Assembly: GCA_946554335.1 (NCBI GenBank)
Contig: CAMNSA010000001.1
Coordinates: forward strand, 241,838-305,837
Length of the DNA stretch: 64,000 nucleotides
Origin: an uncultured Neglectibacter sp.
GTDB taxonomy: Bacteria > Bacillota > Clostridia > Oscillospirales > Acutalibacteraceae
Direction: 5' to 3'
Part shown: in pieces, positions 18,120 to 25,753 of the stretch
Numbering within the stretch: position 1 is the stretch's first letter
Layout of the letters: every line of letters starts with the position of its first letter
The notes under the pieces: model-generated
Told to the model about the DNA's origin: nothing
Database searches by the model: none
What the model saw: the letters and a program-made list of their open reading frames with translations, nothing else
Position numbers and translations under genes: made by a program

Positions 18120-18493
18120 ATAAACAACACTTCTGAATTAACAACCTCAGTTGCTCTTCTACGGATATTGTTCATCCTCCTCACCCACGCCATTTGGTCG
18201 GCGGATTTGAGTTGTTCGGTGACGCCTTCTTTTTCGGCGAGTTCTTTTACCAGCCGGAGAAAAAGTTGTTGTGCCTGTTCTTCGATGTCGGCGAGGTGAG
18301 AATGGAGTTTGCCGGAAGTGAGCAAATTATAGTACAGCGCCTTATGATGTTGCTTCAAATATCGTTTGCGCCTTAATGCCCACACGCCGATATTACCCGT
18401 TTGTGTTTCAGCCGGTAATGTCAAGTCAGGCAAGAGATAGTCGCCAACCTGTGTATAAGTACCGCCGAGTTGTTCAAATAATGTGTCAGTCAT
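18116..18493 (-). CDS. tnpV: TnpV transposon-encoded protein
   Basis: The 125-residue protein matches TnpV proteins of Clostridium mobilizable elements: LFEQLGGTY at the start, then YYNLLTSGKLHSHLADIEEQA and ADQMAWVRRMNNIR. TnpV has no known enzymatic activity; it is associated with Tn4451-like and related elements. AAGGAGG lies upstream of the ATG. It forms a small leftward operon with the 48-aa ORF near the right end of the element. Confidence 0.9.
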   Translation of the reverse strand: MTDTLFEQLGGTYTQVGDYLLPDLTLPAETQTGNIGVWALRRKRYLKQHHKALYYNLLTSGKLHSHLADIEEQAQQLFLRLVKELAEKEGVTEQLKSADQMAWVRRMNNIRRRATEVVNSEVLFI

Positions 18494-18593
18494 AGTAAAA
18501 ACCTCCTTTGATGCTTAAATTGTATCAAAAGAGGTTTTCTTTTTCGAATGTGCGATTTGTAAATTTGCAAATTTTGCTCGTGCCAAAAATTAC

Positions 18594-18688
18594 AGCGAAT
18601 ATTTCCAAATCTGTGCCACTTTTTACAGCGAACATAGCGAATATTCAGTGAAAAACCACCCCAAAGCGAAAATTCAGCGAATATTCAC
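18594..18688. repeat. Three iteron-like AGCGAATATT repeats
   Basis: AGCGAATATT occurs at 18594-18603, 18636-18645 and 18676-18685, 42 and 40 bases apart, plus a shorter AGCGAA near 18627. They lie between tnpV and the double-HTH gene and could be binding sites for that protein or a replication or excision control region. The rest of 18494-18684 holds the tnpV ribosome site and no gene. Confidence 0.55.
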
Positions 18689-19272
18689 TCTTTTGTTTTC
18701 AATCCTCGTATCACTTGCCAATGGTGGAATTCCTGAAGCACCCGGATATGCCAATCGGATTTGCGGGTGATGGTGCGAAAGTATTTTGAGCAACAGAATT
18801 CTGTCAAGTAAACTTTTGGAATGTGATTCATATTGTTCCTCTTGAACGCTTTAAGATATCCTTTCTTGCACCAATCATTTATTGATGTTGTACCGTAACC
18901 GATTACTTTTGATATATCGGTCGCAGTCAGCACATCGGGATATTTCGCAAAAAGTTCCGTATAATACAGCTTCATATTTTCAAGAACCGGTTCGGGTACT
19001 TCGGCGCTCATTTTGACGGTATAGTTTCCCTTGTACCAACCTGCCGGTGCGGAATATGATTCGGGGAACACTTTTCTCTTTTCAAGATATGTAATGACAT
19101 CGGTCTTTTTGATTTTGTAACAGCGAGTTTTCTTGCCCGTGTATTCGCACGGTATCTTGCCGCTGCGAAGCAAATACAAAGCCGTTGATTTGCTTATATG
19201 GCAGATTTGATAGAGTTGGTCTTTGGTAATAATATCGGGGATTGAATCCCAATTGATTGCGGTTTCATCCAT
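18685..19272 (-). CDS. Double helix-turn-helix protein, excision-like
   Basis: The 195-residue protein has two separate HTH segments: about 15-65 (TKDQLYQICHISKSTALYLLRSG, wing with CYKIKKTDVITYL) and about 115-160 (TATDISKVIGYGTTSINDWCKKG). A two-HTH arrangement at the end of an element opposite to the integrase suggests a recombination directionality or regulatory role, though this is not proven. It ends in the third AGCGAATATT repeat. No partner overlaps it. Confidence 0.78.
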   Translation of the reverse strand: MDETAINWDSIPDIITKDQLYQICHISKSTALYLLRSGKIPCEYTGKKTRCYKIKKTDVITYLEKRKVFPESYSAPAGWYKGNYTVKMSAEVPEPVLENMKLYYTELFAKYPDVLTATDISKVIGYGTTSINDWCKKGYLKAFKRNNMNHIPKVYLTEFCCSKYFRTITRKSDWHIRVLQEFHHWQVIRGLKTKE

Positions 19273-19345
19273 AGCAATACACCTCGTAAATATTTTTGTC
19301 GGCGTAGGTTTTCCTGTGTATTGCCGTTGTTGATGTGTTTATTCT

Positions 19346-19387
19346 GTTCTTTCCGCAGTTCTTTCCAAAATAGTGCCTGTTCTTTCC
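19346..19387 (+). repeat. GTTCTTTCC arm sites, right end
   Basis: GTTCTTTCC occurs at 19346-19354, 19358-19366 and 19379-19387. The 21-base spacing of the last two mirrors, in opposite orientation, the left-end pair at 284 and 305. They lie about 160-200 bases from the right tRNA fragment. Confidence 0.55.
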
Positions 19388-19544
19388 AAAAATAGCGAAA
19401 ATGCCGTTATTCGAATTCCCTTGGATTTATCGGGATTTTATCGGCATAACTGCCAAAAAAGCCCTTACTATCAAGCTTTTTCGGCGAATACAAAGTCGCC
19501 CAAAACTACCTTCAAAAATCGCTAAACAACCATTGACCTATAAA

Positions 19545-19601
19545 ACTCGAAATCAGGTAGTCCTCACGGGCTCGTGGGTTCGAATCCCACCGCCTCCGCC
19601 A
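19545..19601 (+). pseudogene. tRNA-Ser 3' fragment at the right element end (att site)
   Basis: The sequence starts in a tRNA-Ser anticodon loop (ACTCGAAAT), continues through TCAGG (3' anticodon stem), a variable arm, T-arm GTGGGTTCGAATCCCAC and CGCCTCCGCCA. No 5' half precedes it. Its acceptor strand CGCCTCC needs GGAGGCG and cannot pair with the left tRNA (GGAGAGT), so it derives from a different tRNA-Ser. It marks the attachment site. Confidence 0.8.
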
Positions 19602-19640
19602 AAATCAAAAAGGCAGCCATGAAGGCTGCCTTTTTGATTT
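19602..19640 (+). terminator. Strong terminator after the tRNA fragment
   Basis: A perfect 17-bp inverted repeat (19602-19618 with 19624-19640) with core GGCAGCC/GGCTGCC and a TTTTT run follows the CCA; it is probably the original chromosomal tRNA terminator. Confidence 0.85.
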
Positions 19641-20010
19641 TCTGTTGTAAACGGGATCCGAACCCGAGAGGGGCGTTGTCACGGGCTGGTTTACGCTTCC
19701 GCTCCGGGTGCAAAGCGCCTGTGGCGCTTGTCCTGCACTGACCGGAACCGGTAGGGGAGACCGCTGCTGGGCGTGTCTCACCTCCGGTTCGGGCGGGTCA
19801 GAACGCTGTCCACCGGACAGCTTCCCCCCACTGGGGCACAGCAACCGAGTCGGCAGCTGAGAAAAAGGACCGGATGCCATACCACTGGCATAGCATCCCC
19901 GAAGAGCGGCGAGACAGGTACTGCAATCTGCAGGATTGCGGTCGTTGAGCCAGCAGACGCGTTAGCGGCTGGGCGAATCCCATTGCCAAAAGACAAAAAA
20001 GTCTTTTGAT
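19641..20010. other. GC-rich structured non-coding region, possible dispersed repeat or ncRNA
   Basis: About 350 bases without a credible gene but with many short stems, for example GCTGTCC/GGACAGC (19805-19821), GGATGCCATACC with its partial mirror near 19885, GCAATC/GATTGC (19923-19938) and AAAGAC/GTCTTT (19989-20006). Short ORFs on both strands have no recognisable features. It could be a structured RNA or a REP-like repeat. Confidence 0.35.
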
Positions 20011-20018
20011 GTGGTTCT

Positions 20019-20056
20019 CATAGAAAAAAGCACGCCGAGGCGTGCTTTTTTCTATG
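20019..20056. terminator. Bidirectional terminator
   Basis: An 18-bp perfect inverted repeat with stem core AAAAGCACGCC/GGCGTGCTTTT and a two-base centre. It can end transcripts from either side. Confidence 0.8.
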
Positions 20057-20216
20057 AAATAAATCCTTTGCCGAATTTGTAAAATATGTCTACGGCATGT
20101 GAAATAGCTGACGCCAGATTTTCCATTTGGGCCCCTTTTTTGTTCTGTCCGTACGATCTGGTGCGGCTCAGTTTCCACAGCTTGGGGCCTGCTTTATGGA
20201 TTCCAGTCAAAAACGA

Positions 20217-21791
20217 TCAATACAGCCAAGCTCTGCCGCCTTCGTCCTCCTCATCGGGAATACGGGGACCAAAGGGCCTGGGCGCGGGGCCGTACTTTGC
20301 GGCAGTTTCCAGCAGCTCTCTGTCGTAATCCACACGGAGCTCCGTCTTCCTGTCGAAGACCATGGTGGCCTTCTCCTGGGTGGTGTAGGGCTTCCAGGCT
20401 GTCAGGCCCTTGTGGTTGGGATCGCCTGTGCGGGCGAAAGCCACCAGAGCACCGGCCACTTCGTCCTCCAGCCGATCGCTGACGCCTTCGATATTGGCGT
20501 TGCCAACTCTGTAGGTGTTGTGGAAGATGAAGGGGATATCGGAGCAGTGCCAGGCGGGAGTACCGCCGTTGACATCGAACACCAGGGCGAAGTTCACGCA
20601 ATAAGCAGGGGCAGAGGGATTGGAAGCCGCCCGCTCGTCCATGAATTTCAGAATGGAGGAACGGGAGCGGGTATCGATCTGTGAGGCCACCAAGATTTCC
20701 TTGCCCGGATAGGCCTTTTCAAACAGGGCTGCGATCTCCTGTCCGTGGCCATTGTACACCTTATCCAGATAAGCGGCCTTCTCGGCGGGAGAGGACTGAT
20801 AGTTCACTTCCTGGAGCGGGATAAAGCCGCCATGCTCAGCAATGACGGAGGAAACAATGGTGGGAACCGTCTTGGCGTGATTGGTAAAGCCCACATCCAG
20901 AGGATGACCCGCATACCAGTCGTTGGCCTGGGGACCCCACATCAAGCCGGTGTTCAGCTTTCTGGCTGCGCGGTTGTAGGCTTTCATCAGCACGGTATAG
21001 GGAACCGTTTCCAGTTTTTCGTATTCATTCTCCTGATAGCCCAGCGCCTTGAGCATTTCCAGAATGATGGGCCGGTGATCCGTTTCCTGTCTGAAGCTGC
21101 CTGCGCCGCCGGACATGAGGATAGCCCGATGGAACAGGCCGTCTGCCTCCGGAATTTGCAGCAGGGTGCAGACCTTTCCGCCGCCGCCGGACTGACCGAA
21201 AATGGTCACATTTTCGGGGTCGCCGCCGAAGGCCGCGATGTTCCGGTTGATCCACTTCAGGCACTCCACCAGATCGGCCATGCCTGCATTGCAGGAATTG
21301 GCATACTTTTTGTCGAAGGAGCTCATATCCAGGAAGCCCAGAATGTTCAGACGGTGGTTGACTGTAACCACCACCACATCGCCGTATTCGCAAAGGGCGT
21401 CGCCCTCATAGGCCACCTGCTCCAGAGAGGAACCATCGGCGTAGCCGCCGCCGTGGAACCACACGATTACCGGCTTTTTGGCGCTCTTATCCAGAGACTT
21501 TGTCCAGATGTTGAGATACTGGCAATCCTCGTTCTCAGGCCAGAACCGGTGAGGGATCAGCACTTCGCCGCTGGGGACGGGGCTGCCGTAAGTAGGGGCC
21601 GTAGGGCCGTAATTGGTGGCTGGCTTGACGCCTTCCCATTTCTCCACGGGAGTGGGAGCCTGGAACCGCTTGGCATTGGCATATTTCACGCCCTGGAAGG
21701 TCAGGATCCCGTCCATCTCAAAGCCTCTGAGCTTGCCTTCTGCTGTCTCGGCAATGGGATAATCGGGATTGGATATAAATTTTCTTGCCAT
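20217..21791 (-). CDS. Type-B carboxylesterase 1
   Basis: The 524-residue alpha/beta hydrolase belongs to the carboxylesterase/para-nitrobenzyl esterase family. Visible elements are the oxyanion-hole HGGG (113-116), nucleophile S201 in FGQSGGG, acid E319 in VIAEHGG and base H415 in AWHCSD. It has no signal peptide, so it is probably cytoplasmic and acts on small esters, perhaps acetyl or feruloyl esters of sugars. The start at 21791 is set by AGGAGG; longer upstream frames are unsupported. A close paralogue lies at 25754-27337. The physiological substrate is unknown. Confidence 0.92.
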   Translation of the reverse strand: MARKFISNPDYPIAETAEGKLRGFEMDGILTFQGVKYANAKRFQAPTPVEKWEGVKPATNYGPTAPTYGSPVPSGEVLIPHRFWPENEDCQYLNIWTKSLDKSAKKPVIVWFHGGGYADGSSLEQVAYEGDALCEYGDVVVVTVNHRLNILGFLDMSSFDKKYANSCNAGMADLVECLKWINRNIAAFGGDPENVTIFGQSGGGGKVCTLLQIPEADGLFHRAILMSGGAGSFRQETDHRPIILEMLKALGYQENEYEKLETVPYTVLMKAYNRAARKLNTGLMWGPQANDWYAGHPLDVGFTNHAKTVPTIVSSVIAEHGGFIPLQEVNYQSSPAEKAAYLDKVYNGHGQEIAALFEKAYPGKEILVASQIDTRSRSSILKFMDERAASNPSAPAYCVNFALVFDVNGGTPAWHCSDIPFIFHNTYRVGNANIEGVSDRLEDEVAGALVAFARTGDPNHKGLTAWKPYTTQEKATMVFDRKTELRVDYDRELLETAAKYGPAPRPFGPRIPDEEDEGGRAWLY

Positions 21792-21855
21792 AGTCGATCT
21801 CCTCCTTAAACTTTCGGCAGCTGCAAAAAATACCGCCATATTTTTAATCATGTTT

Positions 21856-21884
21856 ATTATATAATGTTTTCGCTGAAAATGCAA
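21856..21884 (-). promoter_or_regulatory. Promoter of carboxylesterase 1
   Basis: On the minus strand TTGCAT (21884-21879) and TATAAT (21861-21856) are 17 bases apart, about 65 bases before the start codon. Confidence 0.75.
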
Positions 21885-21899
21885 TAAATTTTGATGAAA

Positions 21900-22445
21900 A
21901 CAAATAAGCCTTTTGTGTAGGAGTGCCATATATCTTGGACAAAGGAAAAAAAGTGGAAAAAGAAAGAAGGAGCTGGTTGCTTCAATTATAATTAAGCTGC
22001 CATACCCAACAAACCAGAAAGGGGCCAGATCCTTTATGAGCAGCAGTATAACACAGGATATGAAGCAGCTTTCTTCTATTGAAATTCTTTCTTCTCTGTC
22101 CACTGATCTTGACAAGTCGCTCCTTTGTGACCCAAGCGGAGACGCCACGTCACGGCAAAGTCATGTTTTTTCGGGTGACGCCCATAAGCATCATCCTGTG
22201 TCGAAAAGGCAAAATTCGTCTCGAAATCGCTTGGTTTTGTGGTATAATATCCGCAAAGAGCGCGGATATTATTAAGATTTCAATTTGTCCCGCCCAGTTC
22301 TTCGCTTTGCTCAGACAGGCGGCAGCATTTTCACAGGAGCGTTGTAGTCATTTGCTGATTATGATAAAATGAAATATACGATCATTCGGAAATTTCCTTT
22401 TTATTTCAAGTCCGATGCTTTTTGAAAAAACGGAGGTGGGAAGCG
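21900..22445. other. Intergenic stretch without a recognised gene
   Basis: No ORF here has a believable start site or composition. The only clear structure is a hairpin AATATCCGC/GCGGATATT at 22246-22270. The last bases hold the CGGAGG site of the next gene. Confidence 0.5.
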
Positions 22446-23933
22446 ATGCAAAAAGACAAGCCGGGACAGGAAAGCTCTGCCGGGGCCACTAGGAAAGAGC
22501 AGCCGGTTTGTGACGAAAAGGAGCTTCCCAAGCTTCCTTCTGAGCGTGTTTGGGAGCTTTGTCGGGAAGAGCTCCTGGAGGATCTCTATGAGGAAGCCTG
22601 CGGGGCGATCCGGAAGCTTGCGCAGGACGGGGACGACTCGTTTTCCGCAGCCCGGCTTTACAGCGACTGGTGTTTTCGGAAGCTCATAGCGCTTTTGGGG
22701 AAGCGGGTCGGTCAAACCTCACAGGGAAAGGCCTCTGATTTGACCATCTCTCTGAGAGAGGGGAGAAGCTCCGGCGCGCGATTTCTTGACCCCGCTGCCG
22801 GCAAAAGCGTGACGCTTACCTACCGGCTCCGGAACCGGAACAGTGAAGCCGCTGACGGGGAACCGGACGCGGTGCTCCTATTAGAGCGGCAGGAAAGGAA
22901 TCTTTCCTGCCAAGTGATTTTTCTCGTAAGATCCGCTTCAAATCCCGGCCCGGCTGTGATCGGTGAGGAAGAGGCTGAGACCCTTTCGCGGTATCGGAAA
23001 GCGAGCTTGCTTCGCCTTAGTTCCTCGCCTCATTCCCTGTTGGAAGAGGTGGCTTCCGGCGCGTACCTCCTGATTCCTCCGAAGGATCCCGGACAGGAAC
23101 CGGTGTTTTTCGGAGACGGAGAGGCAGGAGATACTGGCGTTCTGCCCTTTCTGCCCCGCGTGACAGAGCAGGTGGAAGCGGTCCTTGACAGAGCGCTTTC
23201 TCTTTTGCCCAAGGCCGATCTCAAGCGTCCGGCACTTTCTCCGGAGCTTGAGGAGGAGCTTCAAAAGGCGGACTGGTCTTCGCGGGAGGTTTTGGTGGGC
23301 ACGGTCCGCACGCCGGAGCAGCTCCAGTTCAACCTGAAAAAGAAGGGCTATTATGTGCCCGAAAAATTTCTTTCCGAGAAGCTTGCTTCCATCCAATACA
23401 TCGCCTTGTTTGAAGAGACCGCGGACGGAAAACTGGAAATCGTGAGATATGGAGAAGTGACCGGCGTCAGAAAAATCGAGCGGGGAAAGATCCCAGTTCC
23501 TATGCGTAAAAATGCGGACCCGGACGAGCCGTACCACTATTTTACAGTGAAAAGCTGGGAACTGCTGGAGCATCCCGTCATGGCGTCACAAAGGGAGCTG
23601 GGCAGGCCGCAGCTTACCAATCGGTTTCTGTTGGAGCACTGTTCCAACGCTTATTTGCTGTTCTCGGTAAAGACGGAAAAAGAGTACCGGCTGGCTAAAG
23701 AGATCGGCAGGGTGCTTGAGGACCCGGAAAACGCGGGAGATGCGGCGCTCTATCCTCTGAACGGGACAACGGCGCTGGTGCTTTTTAAGGGCTGTTTCAC
23801 CGTCGTGACGGATAGGGGAGAGGTTTTGGAGCGGATCCCGATGACAGAGCTTCAAAACGCGCTCCACATAGGATTTGAAAAAATTAAATCATTCTTAAAA
23901 AGGAAAGGGGCCGAAGATGGAGATCTCCATTGA
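22446..23933 (+). CDS. Hypothetical protein, 495 residues, charged, cytoplasmic
   Basis: I do not recognise this family. The start at 22446 follows CGGAGG. The N-terminal 90 residues are acidic and helical, the middle (about 100-260) is mixed alpha/beta, and the C-terminal part (about 280-450) looks like a compact domain with LVGTVRTPEQLQFNLKKKGYYVP and HYFTVKSWELLEHPV. There is no signal peptide, membrane helix or nucleotide-binding motif. Its end overlaps the start of a decayed P-loop gene by 17 bases. Codon use matches the chromosome, so recent transfer is not indicated. Confidence 0.7.
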   Translation: MQKDKPGQESSAGATRKEQPVCDEKELPKLPSERVWELCREELLEDLYEEACGAIRKLAQDGDDSFSAARLYSDWCFRKLIALLGKRVGQTSQGKASDLTISLREGRSSGARFLDPAAGKSVTLTYRLRNRNSEAADGEPDAVLLLERQERNLSCQVIFLVRSASNPGPAVIGEEEAETLSRYRKASLLRLSSSPHSLLEEVASGAYLLIPPKDPGQEPVFFGDGEAGDTGVLPFLPRVTEQVEAVLDRALSLLPKADLKRPALSPELEEELQKADWSSREVLVGTVRTPEQLQFNLKKKGYYVPEKFLSEKLASIQYIALFEETADGKLEIVRYGEVTGVRKIERGKIPVPMRKNADPDEPYHYFTVKSWELLEHPVMASQRELGRPQLTNRFLLEHCSNAYLLFSVKTEKEYRLAKEIGRVLEDPENAGDAALYPLNGTTALVLFKGCFTVVTDRGEVLERIPMTELQNALHIGFEKIKSFLKRKGAEDGDLH

Positions 23934-24200
23934 GAGCGATCTTTTATTATTAAATGCTGAAGGACGCTGTTTCATAAACGGAACGGCTTACGCGGGAAAA
24001 TCCACTATGGTCCGGATGCTGGCGGAAAAGTACAGCGGGATCTGCCGCGGGGGAAATTACCGGGCATGCCTGGGACAAGTCAACAGCGAAGAAAAAGCCA
24101 CAGGTTTGAGCGCTTCGGATTCTTTGTGCTGGTAAGAGATGCTCTGCTCACGCCGGAACAGACGCTGGAGATTTTGGAAAAGCATTTCAAGCTATTTTAA
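23917..24200 (+). pseudogene. Remnant of a P-loop ATPase/kinase gene
   Basis: The N-terminal piece (MEISIESDLL... FINGTAYAGKSTMVRMLAEKY) carries an intact Walker A GTAYAGKST. After about 55 codons it runs out of register, and a different frame supplies what looks like the original C-terminus (RFGFFVLVRDALLTPEQTLEILEKHF) ending at 24200. Most of the middle is missing, so this is an internally deleted gene. Its original function was probably a small AAA/kinase-like protein. Confidence 0.7.
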
Positions 24201-24279
24201 AGACTTCCAGAGCAGTCTGAAAGCAAGCTTCAAAAATAACGCCGTTTTGATTTGGAAAACCTTAAAGGGAGGAGAAGCC

Positions 24280-24736
24280 ATGAGAAGAAAAGACAGAGAG
24301 ATGCCGGAAAGCTTCGCCTATGAAATGGTGGATAAGTGCCAATGGGCGGCGCTGAGTATGACGGAACCGGAGGGCGCGCCTTACTGTATTCCCGTTTCCA
24401 TTGTCCGTGACGGGAATACCGTCTATTTTCACAGCGCCAAGGAGGGCCTCAAAAACCGATGCCTGGAGCATAGGGGAGAGGTCTGCCTTTGCTGTGTGGG
24501 CACTGTCTACCAGCCTCCTCATGAGTTTACCACAAAGTTTACATCCGCCGTTTTGCGGGGGAAAGCCTCTCGCGTGTCGGAGGAAAAGGAGCAGGTCCAC
24601 GCGCTGCGCCTGCTGTGTGAAAAATATACCCCCCGATCATATGGAGCATTTTGAAGGGGTAATTGTCAAAAGCCTTTCTGCTACAGCCGTGTGGAAAATA
24701 GAGATTTCTGAAATTTCCGGAAAACGAAACCAGTGA
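24280..24736 (+). pseudogene. NimA-like pyridoxamine-phosphate-oxidase-fold gene with C6 frameshift
   Basis: The first frame (24280-24654) encodes an FMN-binding split-barrel protein of the NimA type: FAYEMVDKCQWAALSM, then YCIPVSIVRDGNTVYFHSA and GEVCLCC. After CEKYTP it leaves frame at a run of six C (24629-24634). With five C the protein continues DHMEHFEGVIVKSLSATAVWKIE to 24736, the expected family C-terminus. Either the gene is inactivated or the C-tract is miscalled. The start has GGGAGGAG upstream. Family members are often flavin oxidoreductases of unclear substrate. Confidence 0.82.
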
Positions 24737-24823
24737 TCTTCAAAGAAAACCCGCCTGCTCTGAAGGGAAAACTCCTTCGGGGCGGGCGGGTGCTTCCAGA
24801 AACCGGGTTTTACGGCTCCGGTA

Positions 24824-25555
24824 TTATGATGTCGGCGAGCAGATACAGATCGCGTCGCAGACGAACTGGGTTGTGCCCGGCCCTCCGGCCCGGTCTATAT
24901 TTTCCCGGAACTCCTCCTGAGAGGCGTACATCAGGCCCAGAGAATGCAGGGTTTCATCAGAGCAGGCGTAAAAATGCCGGGTGATAAAGTCCTGAAGCTT
25001 TTTTACCTGAGACCGGACCTCTTTTGAACCGGGGGGGAGCTCTTGCAGCCGGCCGAATTCCACGAACAGGTTCATCATATCCTCCAGCAGGGCTCTGCTC
25101 TCCTCTTCGGTGCGCTTTTGAGACTTTTTCTCAAATTCCCGGTACTGGGGCGTTTTCCCCCAGGCAGCTTTTGCCTGTCTTGTGTAGCGGTCGATTTTTT
25201 CCGTGTCAAATGCAGTAAAATCCATATTGTTTTCTCCTTCCTTCCGAATTTGTTCAGCAAGGACGATCAGCTGCTCCAGACGCTCCTTTTTCAGGGTGAG
25301 CAGACGGATCTGCTGCTCCAGGGCCTTTGGGTAGTCAAAGGCCGGATCCTCCAGAATGGCTTTGATCTCCTTCAGGGAGAATTGCAGCTCCCGAAACAGC
25401 AGGATGCGCTGAAGCTTTCCCAAAGCCTGCCGGTCATACAGTCGGTATCCGGCCGGTGTTACCTGCGTGGGCTTTAACAGCCCGATGGAATCGTAATAGC
25501 GCAGGGCGCGAACTGTGACGCCGGTAAGCTTTGACACTTCATTGATGGTTTTCAT
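24824..25555 (-). CDS. MerR-family transcription regulator with TipAS-like domain
   Basis: The 243-residue protein has an N-terminal MerR winged HTH (1-70: TINEVSKLTGVTVRALRYYDSIGLLKP), a dimerisation coiled coil (about 75-115) and a C-terminal helical domain resembling TipAS, the antibiotic-binding domain (about 120-240: FEKKSQKRTEEE, HFYACSDETLHSLGLMYASQEEF). Such regulators sense small molecules or antibiotics and activate export genes. The start at 25555 is supported by AGGAGAAAAG. No obvious target gene is adjacent; the ABC operon at 35724 is distant. Confidence 0.9.
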   Translation of the reverse strand: MKTINEVSKLTGVTVRALRYYDSIGLLKPTQVTPAGYRLYDRQALGKLQRILLFRELQFSLKEIKAILEDPAFDYPKALEQQIRLLTLKKERLEQLIVLAEQIRKEGENNMDFTAFDTEKIDRYTRQAKAAWGKTPQYREFEKKSQKRTEEESRALLEDMMNLFVEFGRLQELPPGSKEVRSQVKKLQDFITRHFYACSDETLHSLGLMYASQEEFRENIDRAGGPGTTQFVCDAICICSPTS

Positions 25556-25679
25556 TCTGCTTTTCTCCTTTTCAGGGAAGTCCCCCAAATTTCTTTTTGT
25601 CCTTTGCTGAGCACAGTATAGCGGATGACGCAAGGAGAGAGTCAAGGCTTTTTTGAAAAAAATTCGGCGCCGGTTTCTG

Positions 25680-25726
25680 CCCCTGCCAGAACAGTCGGCA
25701 GGGGCCGCCTCCTTCGAGGCGGCCCC
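25680..25726. terminator. Two overlapping hairpins between MerR and esterase 2
   Basis: CCCCTGCC/GGCAGGGG (25680-25704) and GGGGCCGCCT/AGGCGGCCCC (25701-25726) share bases and are mutually exclusive; the second can end the leftward esterase 2 transcript. Confidence 0.6.
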
Positions 25727-25753
25727 TTTGCAAGCGCTTCGGTATTATATGGC

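Larger units (their letters stand above)
202..19604. mobile_element. Integrative mobilizable element with defence cargo
   Basis: The interval runs from the 3' end of tRNA-Ser to a tRNA-Ser-like 3' fragment. It contains a tyrosine integrase at the left end, a relaxase, MobC, ParB-like and replication-like ATPase genes, TnpV, and HTH excision-like proteins, with lower GC than the flanks. The string CTCCGCCAAAA occurs at both ends (202-212 and 19594-19604) and ACTCGAAAT also occurs at both (152-160 and 19545-19553); either could be the crossover core. The first is favoured because the left tRNA is perfectly paired and the right fragment would not pair with its 5' half. No type IV secretion genes were seen, so transfer would need a helper element. 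Confidence 0.8.

Noticed and set aside
19641..20010. Short ORFs of 70-130 codons in the structured region as genes
   Set aside because: They overlap on both strands, lack ribosome sites and encode low-complexity Ser/Pro/Arg/Cys-rich sequence.
20745..21809. Plus-strand 354-codon frame opposite carboxylesterase 1 (and a similar 455-codon one at 26081-27448)
   Set aside because: Both are antisense shadows of the esterase genes; the real strand has catalytic triads and ribosome sites.
20217..22148. A longer 643-residue start for carboxylesterase 1
   Set aside because: The added N-terminus reads across AT-rich promoter sequence and has no family similarity; AGGAGG marks 21791 as the start.
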